From Chamaea fasciata (Eukaryota > Chordata > Aves > Passeriformes > Sylviidae), in contig JARCOQ010000007.1 in the NCBI GenBank assembly GCA_029207755.1, forward strand, positions 44,039,656 through 44,103,655: a DNA stretch of 64,000 nucleotides, written 5' to 3'. Position 1 is the first letter of the stretch; each line of letters starts with the position of its first letter. Below are positions 24,634 through 38,283 of this stretch, piece by piece. The notes below the pieces were generated by a model. The model saw nothing but the letters and a program-made list of their open reading frames with translations. It made no database searches and was not told the DNA's origin. A program made the translations under genes and the position numbers.

Positions 24634-27600
24634 CACAAGTCATATTATTGATTATATGCTATCTAGTAAGCAACACATTTCTCTGCCAACCAGATAAAAA
24701 CCATGTATAACAACAGAAAATATCAGTCACGTGAGGGCAATGTGTGCAATACAGGCTGGCCAGGTTAGTGGTAGTAGAGCTGAGTACAAGAGAAATTAGG
24801 CTTTCAGCTTCATGGATTTCAGCTGACATCACATAAATTTTTCTAGCACAACAGAAAATTTACGGTGGATCTAAGCAAAAACCTATTTGTAATTTTTTCC
24901 CCTACAGTACTTTTATTACACATGTAAAATGCAGACAAATCATTAACATGACCAAAAGTTTCTAAAAGGAAAGTCATCTCTCATAATATTTTACATTCTA
25001 TCACACTTGAACTTAAAAAGAAAAGGTGAGAGCACCTCACTCCACTTAATTATTTCACCTTAAATACCCAGAACAGAATAGTGCTAATGTGTATGAAAAA
25101 ACAGGATAAAAACCAAACAAAAATCTGAAATACTATTCTGTACTTCACTATTTTATCAGGAAAAAAAAAAAAAAAGAAACTTACAGTTGTTATATGGCTT
25201 TTCAGAAGATGTGTCCTTGCTAGATATAACTATCAGTCCTTAACCATTGTTGTTAGTACAACCTCATTAGGCCCCTGCTTCTTCCTTAAATAGATCAGTC
25301 TTGGTTAAGTTATGAAAGAATTTGAGACATTCAAAACCCAGTGGTGTTGAATGACCCCACAACAGTATTCATATTTAGCAGAGGTCTTCCTGTGTTCTCT
25401 TATCTATTTTGGCCCCTCCAGACCTTCTTTTGTTCTCATAGCTCTATGGATTATGTTTTATAAATTATGACAGGCTACCAATAGAAAATCAGTCAGCCAG
25501 GAAGGGCATCACCTCTTCTGACTGCAGCACTCAGATTACTTTGGCAGCTTCATTATCATCTCAATCTAATCCCACCTAAGAAAGAAAACTTTGGTTTTTC
25601 ATTTTCCTGTCTCTGTCTTGGTAATATTTCAAATTTATGGTTGACTTAGTAATTGAAATAAGTTAGTAAGATCTCTGGATATTTGCATGGAGGATACCAT
25701 CCATCAAAAATTAACATAATGTGCCTCACTCTATGCCTTAATGTTATTATTATAATTATTATTACTATTATTATTAGGGCAATAAAAAATGAAGAGTGCT
25801 GATCTGTATGCAATTGTTTTGTGAGCACCTGGAGAGATGCTGAAGGATACCATGCAAGTCATGACTCATTCTTCAGTATAAGCAGTCTGCAATCTGTGAA
25901 AGTAAAATAAGGTGAGGGAGTAAACCAAGAAGAAACAGATGAAGAAAATGAAAGTTGACACTGGCTCACAGTCCCAAGGGTTGGGTTTTTTTAAATTTTT
26001 TTTTTTAACAGGGAGAAATTATTAGAAGAATTTAAATATCCAAACTACTGCATGTTTGTCTCTCCATGGAGCTGATAACAAAATTCTTCAAAACAGCTGC
26101 AAATGACAGAAAATGGGGTGTTTGGGGGTAGGGACTAGGAGAGGCAAGGAGAAAACCTAAACATGGGAAAGGCTCAGTCTCTTACCTTAACCGCATGTGC
26201 CAGGTCTCGAGAATAAGACATTAGGGGATGATATTATTACATGTAAGAAATTAACTCGGGCAACTTGAATAACTGTTGCTTTTATCTTTCATGGTTAAGC
26301 TCCTTGAGCTGTGTTTAATATCCTTTAACTGCTCATCTGTTATTGTTACGACTTTTTTTTAAAGTCTGCAGAGAGTTTTAGTAAAGTTTTTCTCTTCTCT
26401 TCCCTCAATCAAAGAGCTGTGCTTCTTAAAGAAAAACTTTAAAATCTAGTAATTTTTGTTGCTATTCTTTTTTCTCATGTTTAAATTTTTGCATTGTCTC
26501 TCCACACTTTCTGTTCATAATTGGTTTCAGGTAGTCTCCTGCTTCTCTTACTGGTAGCAAGAGAAACTGCAAAAAAAAAAAAATATAGGAGATAAAAAAG
26601 GAAAAGATATTAACAACATGAGTTGTTGTATTAGTCAATTTATTCAAATATAATTGAAGAAAGCAAAATATTATCATTCAAACTGCCACTGAAATGCAGT
26701 AACCTTCAAAACAGAATGTGGAAGAACAACACACAACTTAAATAACTTCAGAAAACTAGGCATGGAAAAAGAGAAATTAGGTATTTCCCAATTAATTTAG
26801 CCAGTTCAGCTTTGTCAATTCTTGTAGTCCTTCTGTGTCTTTAATATTTTTTCCAGTTTTCCTGATTTATTATTTCCTTTTTTTTTTTTTTTAACTTATA
26901 AGATAAAAATTTTTTTAACTTTTTATTGGGGGAAGTGCCCTCAATATTCTGCTGATTAGATGACAAGTACAACAAAATGTTGTAAAGTGAGTAAAAAAAT
27001 TAACTAAAATATGGATGAAGGGTCAAACACAGCCAAAGAGAAGTCCTGCAGTAGAAAGTCTCCAATTCTGTTTTAGTTTTTTCTTTTTGTTTTTTTACAG
27101 AATATGTGCACACTATATTTATCTTTTTCTTTCCCCCTTCTGTACACTGTCTTACCTAGACCACACTTAAATAACAAAATCTGAAATCTTCAGTGGCAAT
27201 TAATAAAATCTACTTAAGGAAATATCCACTGTTATAAGATGTCAACTTAACATATAACTGGTATCATTGGAACTTTTTTTCCTGTTTGAAAATGAATAAC
27301 AGTACATATATTTCCTCTCATTCATTTGGGCAGCTATTTTATCAGATTAAAAAAATTCTCAGCTGTGATCTGTTATTTACTTTCTCTGACATCTTATGAC
27401 ATCTGTTGTTTTTTATCTTCCTGCAGTAGAACTAATGGCAAAGTATAGTTCTGGTGGCAGGAGACTATTTATATGATGTCCAGTGAAAATCTGTTAATAC
27501 AGTAGGCTGCCCTAAGTGCTTTCTGAAAATATACTTGAACTTTCCCATCATTTTTTCAGAATCAGTTTTGACCCTGTTCACTGGAAAACAACAGGATGGC

Positions 27601-30508
27601 AACTGAGAAGGAAATATCTAAATCTAATCTTTCTGGTACTCTTAATCTGGGTTGACATAGTTCTACAGGAAGCAGAGTAAGCCCATTGCTAGACTTTTGG
27701 AAAGCACACAATAGAAACAGAATTATAAGGAAAAACAACACAAGCTTTTACTAAAAACTGTAACATAGCCAATGACATTTTGGGGCAAAATTAAAGATGA
27801 TTTCACTTATTTTTTTAACACCAAAAAAAAATCATTTTGCTTGACAGGTCTGTTGCCAGACAAAAATACACCATATAATAGCCAAAATAATATGCAAAGT
27901 ACTACTGATCTGACGACATTTGCATTTTTCTCATTAAAGAATGAAAAAATAAGAAATTTTATTGACATTTTTACAGTTGTCATTATTGAGCTACTTTGAG
28001 TTTTTTTACATGTTGCTTAATGATTGAAAATATATGAAATCCAATCTTTGTTAGCTAACATTCATGAGATCCATAATTCACATGGTGTTTTGGGGGGGAT
28101 TTTGTATGTCTGATTAAATGATGATGTATGCCCTTCTAAAGGGACCATTTGTATGTTTTAATTAAGCTATTTTCATGAATATTCATACAAGTAATACTAG
28201 AATCCATTTTCTTCATAATTAAAACAGCTACAACTTGTTCTCAAGAAAGTCTGTATAAATCAAATGCAAAAAGTTAGGAAGCATAACAGCAGTAAATTCT
28301 ATATTGAATCATGGACATCAAATATTTTGGAAAATATCCGTCTTCTAATGTGTTTGTTAGAAATATGTATACAGCAAAGACTTGAAACATCACTGAAATT
28401 GCAAAAAAACCCACAAAATATTACTTGGTTGAAAGAGAAATTCACACAAAATAACAGCATAGGAATATGAATCAATCCAAAACCTTAAAAACACCTTCTC
28501 CAGTTGCTTTCAGAATATTTTTATGGACATACTGCATTTGAAAATGTCACAATAATGCTTGAGAATATTCCTCTAATGGAAAATGCTTAATTCCTTCACT
28601 ATACATCTACTGAAACTAGGGATAGTTATATTGAGTAACTGTTGTGAATGTGTCTTACTGATGTCAGTGCAGCAATGAGAAAAGATTAGATGGACAAAGT
28701 GGTCCTAACCACCTCTCAAGAGACTAAGTCCATATTTAGATTGAAGAAATGCTTGAAATCTCCCACTCAATTACCAAAAAACCTTATGAGGTTCCTTCCT
28801 AGGAGTTTACATTTCTAATCACTGCTATGTTTAAACTACCTAAGTCTTGATAAGCCGAAGCAATTTAGCACCAGACTTATCAGGCATTTTGGAAAAGACT
28901 ATTTCAATGAAGATATATTTAGGTTTACTGAGTACTTCCAGGAAGCTTAACTTTGAAGACGTACATGACAGGTTTTCTCTGATTGACTCAAATACCCCAG
29001 GCAGAAAGAAATATTTTGTAGCCAGTAGTCAAGCATACAGAACATGAACAGGATACAAGAATTATACTCAAAAATGGTATTTTCTATTGAATATGCCTCT
29101 CATCTCTGAGTTGTCAGCACATCCCCTGATTATTACGTCCTGATGCATAATTCTCTGTTTCTTTTCAGAAAAACTTGTGTATTATTCTAAACACTATTCA
29201 CTGAATAACAGAATGACAGAAAGAAAGTCTTGATAGTTTGGGAGCTGGCTCAGTCAGTGGAGCCCTGGTTTCCAAGTCCGGCTTCACCTCCAAAGAATCC
29301 AGCTTAATCTGTTGAGAAGCAACCTCAGTTAATGTTGGTAATTGATCCAGGGTGCAACGAGTTATAGTTCTGACAAGCAAAGTTGATCTAATTTCCTCTC
29401 AGCTTTGCAATTTCCTCTCTTTTCCTATCCTATTTTCGCTTTGTTGTCACAATGACAAGGCAATTCCATGGGATGTTAAAGTCTGGAAATGTAATTGACT
29501 CAAATGGCTTCAACGTGAAACTAATGTAGCCTTTTGGTGCCATGGGGTGTGGAAGGAAGTCATCTTCTTCTAGGCAATCCTCTTTCCTAGCTCTTTAAGA
29601 CCAGTTAACTAATTTTCAAAACTTTGCTTTTTCTTTCAATGGGAGGGCAGGAGTTAACTCAATTTTATCACATTTTTGTATCATTATTATAATAGTCTCA
29701 TACAAAAACATTGTGAAACTGAAGGACTTTGACCACAAAAGAATTTAGCAATATATGTTCACATGTGGTACCAACTGCAGTATATTCAGCTGACAATTTC
29801 AAACAATTCATTGGGTGATGATTTGAATCTACCTTCCATGCACACTGAATTCATTGTTCTCAGGAAGAAATTATATCGTAAGAAAGTTCATTTTAGAGGG
29901 AATTGCATGTGGCATACAGCAATGCTGCAAATCCTTTGAAAATGTCCCTGTTGCTTCAGTGTGCACATATTGCTTTATATCATGTGGGATAGCCCCTTAC
30001 TCTTCCCCACAGCACAAAAATGATTTTGCTTATGAGCTTATTTTGATGACCAGAGAGATAAATTCACTAGAATCAGTTGTTCAAATTGTGGTTAGCTCCT
30101 GAAACAGCTATTAAAGCTTGCCTGCTCTGAATTTCACTCCAGTGAATTTCCTTTTCACTACAAGGTCATTTGGCCCAACGAACAATTTTTCTTGTCATTT
30201 GTTCAAGTCAGACTCTAAAATTCATACCACGGTTACCAATGCTATGGTTCATAGTCTGACCCATGTCCTTTTGCATGTCCTGAGGTGGTTTTGGTTGGAT
30301 GAGAAAATACTTAACTGAGAATTCTTCAATCTCTGAAAGAATGGAGAAATGCACACAGCAAGACATGACTTATTTCTACCTGGAAGAAAGACAAGTCCCA
30401 TCTTAGACCAAGACTGGCCTCTTGCTTTATTTTATCCATACTGTCATTAATTTAAACTCTCATAAAGAATGTAGACGAGCTGCTATTCTTATATTAATTA
30501 TTAGAGAT
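24634..30508. other. Unique AT-rich DNA with small simple repeats
   Basis: No gene recognised. Contents seen: an A run at 25161-25175, a TTA/ATT repeat at 25744-25777, T runs near 26350 and 26878-26892, and an AT-rich block at 28100-28200 with homeodomain-like TTAATTAA (28158-28165) and a perfect 12-bp palindrome (28175-28186). A tRNA-A-box-like string near 29250 was considered and rejected. Confidence 0.45.
25744..25777 (+). repeat. (TTA)n microsatellite, impure
   Basis: TTATTATTATAATTATTATT-type triplets with single interruptions, translated on the minus strand as an Ile/Val run. Confidence 0.93.
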
Positions 30509-30655
30509 TAAAAAAAAGCAAACAAACAAACAAAAAAAAAACCAGAAAAAAATCCCCAAAACAAGAAAAAGTCATCAAGCAAACAACACCCCCTTAACAA
30601 AGCAAAACCAAACTAAACCAAATCAAATCCCCAAAAATTAAAAAAAAACCCCAAA
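30509..30655 (+). repeat. A-rich low-complexity tract
   Basis: About 147 bases that are almost entirely A and C on the plus strand, built from AAAC, AACCAA and AAACCCC-like units with no fixed period. No open frame or repeat boundary is visible. Confidence 0.9.
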
Positions 30656-31424
30656 CTAACTTGAATAGTTATAACATATGTGATCACTAATACAACACGT
30701 GACTGCATAGTACCATTGTGAAACTGATTTATATATTGGTGAAACAGAAAATAAAGCAAAATTAAAATTACTTTAATTTCATAATAATTTTTGAAAATGC
30801 TTTGTATGTCACAGCTATATAATCCTCCTCAAACAGAAAATATAAACCTGGTTTTTATTTTAGCCCTCAGATATTATAAATAGGAACTCCACTTAAAATT
30901 AAAATTATAGGCATAATAGTTTATGGGATCCAGCCAACTCCATATAGCCAAACTACCATGGGACTTAGAGTGACTAGTTAGTAAATTAATAAACCTTCAT
31001 AAAATGAGAACTGCAGAGAAAATTGTGTAAATTGTTACACAGATAACTGTTACACTGAATAACCATCAAGGAAAGCAGATAACTCCAGCAATGACATGTC
31101 CAAATTATGCTAATTTACGTATGCAAATTTCCCAAGGTAACAGTCTCTTCAACTACAAATTTTTTATAATAAAAGCATATCAAGCAGATCTTATATCTGC
31201 AAAGTATGATTTTAAGCCTGTTAACTTTTGAACATAAAAAGAATGAAAAGAACCCTACTTCCATCCTTCTCTAGTTTTCTCCTTCTCTCTTTCCAATTTT
31301 GACATTCAAAAATTGGAAATGCATTTACTTCAATATGTTTGGGGTTTATTTTAATATTTCCTCTGAACTTACAGTTTTAGCAGAAAAGCATATGGTAGCA
31401 GCATCAAACTGTATGATTCCTTTC
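30656..31424. other. Unique AT-rich DNA, no gene seen
   Basis: No repeat or gene recognised up to the start of the CR1 element. Confidence 0.5.
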
Positions 31425-32093
31425 AACAGCTGGATTGCCTGACTCCAAGTTGGAAGTGCATCCAGGTGGCCAAGGAGGCCTATGGCATCCTGGTTTGTAT
31501 CAGAAGTTATGTGATCAACAGGACTAGGGGAGTGATTGTCCCCCTTTACTCGGCATTGTTGAGGTCACCTTGAATAATATGTTCAGTTTGGGGGTTCTCC
31601 TTACAAGAAAGACATTGAGGTGCTGGAGTGCGTCAAGGAAGGGCAATGAAGCTGGTGAAAGGTCCTAGAGAGCAAGCCTTGTGATTAACATCTGAGGGAG
31701 CTGGAATTCTTTAACTGGAAGAAAAGGAGTCTCAGGAGAGAATTTACAGCTCTCTGCAACTACGTGAAAGGAAGTTTTAATGATGTGGGGGTCAGTTTCT
31801 TTTCCTGGGAAACAAGTAATAGGATGAGGGGAAAAGAAATCAAAGTTGCACTTGTTGACATTTAGATTGTATATTGGGGAAAATTTCTTCACTGTAAGGG
31901 TTGTCAAGCACTGGAAAGGGCTTCCCTGGACAGTGGTGGGGCCACCATCTCTGAATATGATGTTTCCTATTAAAGACATGCAGATGGTATCACATGGGGA
32001 CATAGTTTAGTGGTGGATTTGGTAGTGTTGGCTTAATGGTTGCACCTGATGAACTTAAAGGTTGTTTCCGGCCTAACTGATTCTAGGATTCTT
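31425..32093 (+). mobile_element. CR1 LINE 3' fragment, plus strand, longest copy
   Basis: Runs from the last coding part of CR1 pol into the 3' UTR. Diagnostic strings in order: 'ccaaggaggcctatggcatc' near 31470, 'gtgattgtccccctttactc' near 31532, 'aagacattgaggtgctggag' near 31609, 'gggaaacaagtaataggatg' near 31807, 'acatagtttagtggtggatt' near 32001, 'ggttaatggttg'-like sequence, and a tail 'ctgattctaggattctt'. About 670 bases remain of an element that is some 4.5 kb when complete, so the 5' truncation is heavy but typical. A 112-residue minus-strand open frame inside it (31665-32003) is antisense noise. Divergence is visible throughout, so this is an old copy. Confidence 0.95.
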
Positions 32094-35000
32094 ATTCAAG
32101 ATATGAGGGTGTGAAAAAAAAGAGAAATCTAGAAACAGATAGCAAGAACTATCACTCAATTGACAAATCAATCCCTCTCTTTCCATTCTGGACATAAATG
32201 TGGGTCACCACATTTAACTTTGGTGCATACTTTCTTTACAAAGAAAGTAACTGAAATTAATTCCTATTTTGAGATTAAAAATAAATAATCTCAAAAATTG
32301 CTGAAACTAATTCAATGAATTCTGTTCATCTTGCTATTGAGACCTCACAGCAGAAAGAGGAAGAAGTGAAACGACCTATTTTGGTTTGCCCCTTCCTTGC
32401 ATTTTGCTAATATTTTCCTCCAGGTGAACCTTAGTGTATTAGACATAGATTAGAAGCATCTCTGCCTTTGCAGCCTTTACTCCAAGGATAAGACAAACAT
32501 TAATGAACAGGTCTCAAGGTTGTCCTCTGACTGCTTTACACTCCTCTCTCTATGAGGAGTACTTCTAAAGGCATTTTCTGTGCTGCATGACAAAGTAGAC
32601 TGGGCAGGTCTGGTACTCTTGATTATAGGGGAACATTCTAGAATTTACAGTTTAATGTTTATGAGATCAGAGAAAATACTTCATATTTTGCCAAAACTAA
32701 GAAACCTGAGCCTCCAGACCTGTCATCTGAAAGAATTTTCTTCTTTCTGTTAAGTATAGATGAAGGCTGAGCAGGAAAGACGAAAGATTTCTAGTCTGAT
32801 GTTCTGACTGAACACTGGATCATAGTTGGAAGTTTGAGCACAAACTGGGGGTTACATAATGTGGGCTGTACTGAGCACAAAAAATTCCTTTTGAGTTCTG
32901 TTGATCTATGACTTTAAGCAAATCACCCTCAAATCCAAGCCTCTCTAGAGAAATGAAGTTATATCCCTCAGTTGAAGGAGCTTAGGTTAAACGTAAGTAG
33001 TACTATTATCATAACATTGCAGGCTGACCTGTAAAGGTGAAGGGAGAAAGTAGGCAAAATTTCTTGAATTTTCTTACTCTCTGAAACCCAGATGGCAGTC
33101 TAAAAACCCTTGACTTCTGAACTACTGACTTCAAGTATTATTAGCAGCCTCTTGGCCTCCCATTAAACTGTAGCCTGAAGACTTCACATTGTTAAGTGGA
33201 AAATAGGTGCTCAGCTCTTAGATGGATCATCCATGATATAAATATGAAGAAAAGAGAAGAGAGAAGGAGGAAAGAAAGTGGAAGCTGCTGTTGCAGAGGA
33301 GTAAGAAGCTGGCTGCTCCACAAGACAAGAAAGGGAGACAAGGATCACTGCAGAATAGGTGGGACTACAGACAACGCAGCAAGTATGAGGGTTCAGAGTC
33401 CATCCAGGAAAACCTGTCAGTATTCTACAGCAGCAAAAGCAGGACTAGACTCAGGTCTATGACACTGCCCAGGCTATCCTAGGTGTTCAAGCCTGAGCTG
33501 TCATGGAGATCAAGATCCAGGGTAGAAGGTGCATGGGTAAGGATCTTTTGAGGCTTGTCAAGGCAGGCATGTTCTATGGGTGTCCTAAGGCCCTTGAAAA
33601 CTGAGAATAAAATTTCTATATATGACTTAAAAGAAGGCATTTGTATTCTGTACTTGTGTAGAGGTATTGGTAGAAAAGTACAGAACTGCCTGCACCGGGA
33701 GATGGAAGTCCTGTGCAAGGACCTTCCTCTATCACAGTGCAAGTAACTTTCTCCAGCTGAACTACTCTTACTGCCTAGCTGGAAGGAAAAAAACTGCATT
33801 AGTTGGGAAGTTCTAACACTTATTAGGTGTATCTATGAGAAAGTGACTAGTAACTAAGGATTTCTATATTCTTGGCTTCCTCTGACACCTACAGTGTTCC
33901 TCAGTATTCTAATATGTGAGTGAACATTATTGCAGGTTTTCATAACGATTTCTATTTTATTGTCTCTTTAAACTTCATATAGGCTTTCGAAAATTGTGTA
34001 GCTTATACTCTGAACATGAAGTATCTGTTACTGTTTAGGGTCCTCCTACAAAAATGCATCTAGTCACCTGTATTCAGTTAACTTGTGAAGTTTTTAAAAG
34101 TCAGGGTAATTGTGCTTACTAATTTTAAATCGTTAACAGTGATCTATATTAATTATCTTAATAATATAGTTAATAATATAATTAATTAGATCTATATTGA
34201 TCTGAGTTTATTATGAATCCTTAAGTTGGCATTTTTCTAAGAGGAAGAGGCTTTGTCTTGAGATGTAGGACTTATTTTTGACAACTTTGAAACTTGATAC
34301 AATCTTGGTCATTCTTTCTTTAAACTTTTATTGATTTTTCCTTTTGGTCCTGGCCCCAGCCCTTTCGCCTTTTTTAAGTCAGTAGTGCAATACTCCAAAG
34401 ACCCAATTTATATTAATACCTGAAACATCTTCAGCCATCAATGTCAGAATTGGTCTCAATAATCCAGACTATTTGTATGACTGTTGGCAAAAGGATTTAT
34501 GTGCTCCCAGGCTTCCCATTAAAACACGGAAGGCAGGTTTTAATCAGGAATATATATATATCATGTAATTACAATTCCCTCAAGAGCTCCTTTGTATTTG
34601 CACAGTCTCACTACTAACATTACAATGGCTATGGGTCTGCCTGTCACTATTTCCATTGTGAAAACCTGCATTACTCCCATCAGGGGCAATAACTCAGTCA
34701 TAAAAAAACACATGGTCCTGAAACATAAATCATTACCAGAAATAGATCCTGTTTCAGTTGACTAGTTTAACTGAACTCCCTTCAAAGAAGGGCATAGAGT
34801 TTGGACGGAAAAAGCAAGAGAAAGGGCTAATCCAAAGCACAGTGTGTTATCTTTGTCTGTTGAAGGTCACACACCTAGTCTCCTCTAAAGGTATTTGCAA
34901 TGCCCTTTACTTTTTCTTGACTTCAGATTTGGTCCTAGCTTCCTCGTCGAAAGGGAGTTGGGATACTGAAATCTGTGGAGATTAGGAAAGAATCTACTTA

Positions 35001-37710
35001 TTTGCATTTGGAGAAGACCTCTCAACAAGATCTTAAGTACTGATGACTGAAAGTGACTGGAAATGAGAAAAAAATGGTGGATTATTAAAAGAAATGTACA
35101 ATGTAAAAATAGATTTGAAAGAACCATTAAAGCATTGTTGAAACATTGCAAGTGCATGTGCCTCAACTGATTATTCAAAAGACAAAGTAGTTGGGCAAAA
35201 GTACTGTTAGCAAGAAATATAAATGTCTTGACAGCTTCATGTGCTTTGTACCTTTATTATTTAAATCATCAAGATTGAGATTTTAGCTGATAGTTTAAAT
35301 AAATAGTCTTGAGAAAACATTCACTTGTCAGACTAAAAATAAGAGAACCAAAGACTTTGCCCATATCACTGAAAGCTGCTCAATTCTTTAAAGCTTTGAA
35401 GAATATTTTTGAAAATTGCTCAACAGATTAAATTCCTGCTGTTTTTATAGGGAGATTACTTAAAACCTCTTGAACTTCAACTTTATGAAATAGTGTCTAA
35501 CACTGAGCCTACAATTTATTTGTCTTTTATGTATTGAACTGTTCTTTTTTGTGTTTTCCCTTAACACTGCCAAGATCAGAACACACCATTCCTACATCTT
35601 ACGACTGTCCATTTTTCTAAGAAATATAAGTGGTTATTGTAGCCTTACTTAAGATATACACATGTTGGAAGCATGTGCCGTTGTTGAATAACCCATAAAT
35701 GGATTATATCTCAGCAGTATATAGAATGATATGGAATTTATCTGTGTCTTAGAGGTAGGAGGGATGAGGTAGAAAAAAGGAGTTCCATGGAAGGCATTCT
35801 ACATACCTCACTAATTAGCTCTAGTGAATTAAAGTGCTATAGTTGCATTTGTTTAAATTGTTCTTATAACTGTTCTTCTAGTCAGTGATAACTCCTACCT
35901 CACCACCTGCAAGCACACATGGTCCCATCAATTAAGGATTTTATGCCTTTTACTGGTTTTGTCCAGAGTATAAAAGCTTTAAATAAAACTAATGTCAAGA
36001 AAATAAGTAACCTCCTTTCTCTAAGCAACTCTACTTTCTGGGTAACTGGAAACTATAAACAGTATATACAGAACAGGAGAATTATGTTAGGTGTTCCCTG
36101 TTTCTGGCAATCTTAAGCTTTTAATTAATTTGGCTTATATTCACCCATAAAAGTAGCTTTGAGTGAAAGATATGCTTTTAATTCCCCTGCATTCCTTCTA
36201 GTTAGCAATTAGTTGGTGATGCCTATGCTTTCTTTGCCTGCTTTCATTTACACTGTGGTCTCAGTCTTCAAATATTCAACCTTACAAATTGATTTCACAC
36301 TATCATGTCACTCAGACAGTGTCAAAAATTGTAAAGCTCAAATTAAATCACTTACACTGAATACCCTGACTTTTTCTAGATATAAGTTTCAGTTTCATAA
36401 TGTTGCTTCAATTTAGCTTGTGGTGTGGTAATATGATATATTCCAGCTATTAAGTTTTAACATGACTAGCAGGGTTTTTGTGGGTGAGGGTTTTTTCACA
36501 AAATATGAGGCATTTTAAGGCATCTGCTTTGGCATTTCAAGAAATATTCCCTGAAAATCAAGGAAATACATCCATGATAAGCTACTAAAAAAATTGTAAG
36601 TCTCTATGCTGACCCTTTCTCTGATAAATAAGTGATTTCCCACTGTACTGGACTTGCCTGAGAAATATTAATGATTATCCTTTCACTGGGATATTTCAAT
36701 GTAAAATAAAATGCTTAGCAGTCTTATCCATATGTGGATAAGAAAAATTATGCACATCAGTTTAAACACACCCTCCTTAGTTTCTGCTCCAAAAACATTA
36801 AACAACTATTTTTCAAATTACAGTCTAAGTACTGAATCCTTTATCTGCTTTAGAAAGTGATTTAAAGTTTTACATTATAGACATTCATATAGCCTGTATG
36901 AAATTTTAATCATAAAAAGAATTTTTTTTTACTGAGTGAAGATAGGTGAACCACAGAAATGCCCCTCTTGATTCCTATTCCACCTGCCCACACCTTAGAT
37001 TTCTGGCATCATCTGACTCTGATAATCCTTGTCCACCTGAAAGACCATAAATTTTCATTCTGTTTATTACAAGCAGTGACATATGAACGTCATAGTTTCA
37101 GTTTATGTTGAAAAATCTGGATGTTTATTTTCTGAATCCATGGCAATTCAGAGTTTATTAAATTAAGGCTAGGAAACACAATAGTTGAACAGTGAAGTGT
37201 GTAAACTATGAACATTATTGATAGCTTCTGCACTGTGTCAGCATTCAGATAGTACAGACTAAACCCCCACATTCTCCCTTGCAATGAGCTGAGTCAATTA
37301 AAAAGAATCCAAGATTGATGATTCACAGATTTGGAAGCCAGAAGGCAGTAGCATTTAAGGTCAGTGTTTAGTCTGTCCTCCTGCATAACACATGGCCTGA
37401 GATTGTCCCGTATTTTTTTTTTCTACTTGTTACAAAAACTGTCTTGAGTAGAAATATGCCTACTTGAATTAAAAAATTTGGAGACTGATAGCTCCAATAC
37501 AATATTTTGTATATTCATATAATATATATTTGATGTATAATAGTTTTTTCAAAATATAAAGAGATTCAATTCCCAGTATTTCTGGTCTGCAGTCCTCTTG
37601 TCACCTCAGCTGATGTACAACTATAATATATAGTTCCAGGTGTCTATATTTATACAGACATAGAATTTTTTTCTAAAGGACAGAACAAGGAATCAATTAG
37701 CATTTTATTA
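32094..37710. other. Unique DNA, no gene seen
   Basis: No gene recognised. Contents of note: two adjacent perfect hairpins at 32229-32248 and 32267-32296, an AT-rich inverted/direct repeat at 34141-34202, a (TA)n stretch near 34552, and AT-only runs near 37500. Overlapping frames at 33196-33799 on both strands lie in a GC-richer patch and do not resemble any protein family. Confidence 0.45.
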
Positions 37711-37782
37711 TAGAATCATAGAATACTTTGGGTTGAGGGGGCCTTTAAATGTCATCTAGTCCAACCCCTTTTTGCTAAGCAG
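37711..37782 (-). mobile_element. CR1 LINE tail, minus strand, very short
   Basis: 'tagaatcatagaatactttg' at 37711 followed by 'gggttgagggggccttt' and 'catctagtccaaccccttt' is the reverse complement of the last 70 or so bases of CR1. This is an extreme 5' truncation, keeping only the 3' tail used for priming. Confidence 0.92.
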
Positions 37783-37959
37783 AAAGAAAATACTATTTTT
37801 TATAATGAATAATTTTCTCATTTTAGGTGACTTCTGTGACCTTCTTTAGATGTCAGCATTCTTCCTGAGATGCTGACATTTGAGCTGGATGCAACAATTT
37901 AGGAGTTTTTGTACATAATACCAAAAATTATTGTTGTATGAATCGTCTGTTGTCAAGAA

Positions 37960-38283
37960 TTTATGTGTTGTATTTCTCTGGGGAATGGTTTTTCCCCCCA
38001 AGACCCCTAATGCCTGTAACCATATGGTTTGACCTTTCTTTCCTTTCTTGACCTAATTGGCTGAGTGTCAGCCATCCTCCCAGAGTGGGAAACTAGATAA
38101 GACCCCTGTACTTCCTTGTTCTTCCTCTTGCCCTTGGAACCCTTTGAGAATAAACTGCTTGGAATAATCCTGGGGTAAGAGCCTCTTTGGGAACCTTGTG
38201 TCCTGTCCCTCTGAGATATCCCTCCAAAACCTCTCAAGAGCTAGTCCAGGGCGGGGGGCTGTGGGGGGATATTTACATTTATG
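37960..38283 (+). mobile_element. Solo LTR, family C (short ERV LTR), with perfect 6-bp target duplication
   Basis: The 312-base LTR is 37966-38277, beginning TGTTGTATTT and ending ATATTTACA. It is flanked by identical 6-bp direct repeats tttatg at 37960-37965 and 38278-38283. Inside are an inverted CCAAT box (ATTGG, 38056-38060), an AATAAA polyadenylation signal (38149-38154) and a U5-like pyrimidine-rich end with 'gtcctgtccctctga'. Length near 300 bases and a 6-bp duplication fit alpha/beta-retrovirus-like (ERVK type) avian elements. There is no primer-binding site, gag or pol, so only the LTR remains. The exact duplication suggests this is one of the younger insertions in the window. Small minus-strand frames across it (38007-38289) are not genes. 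Confidence 0.88.

Noticed and set aside
29236..29295. tRNA-like or SINE-like string ('ctggctcagtcagtgg')
   Set aside because: It resembles a pol III A box, but the B box is poor ('ggcttcacctcc'), no cloverleaf folds and no poly(A) or LINE-type tail follows.
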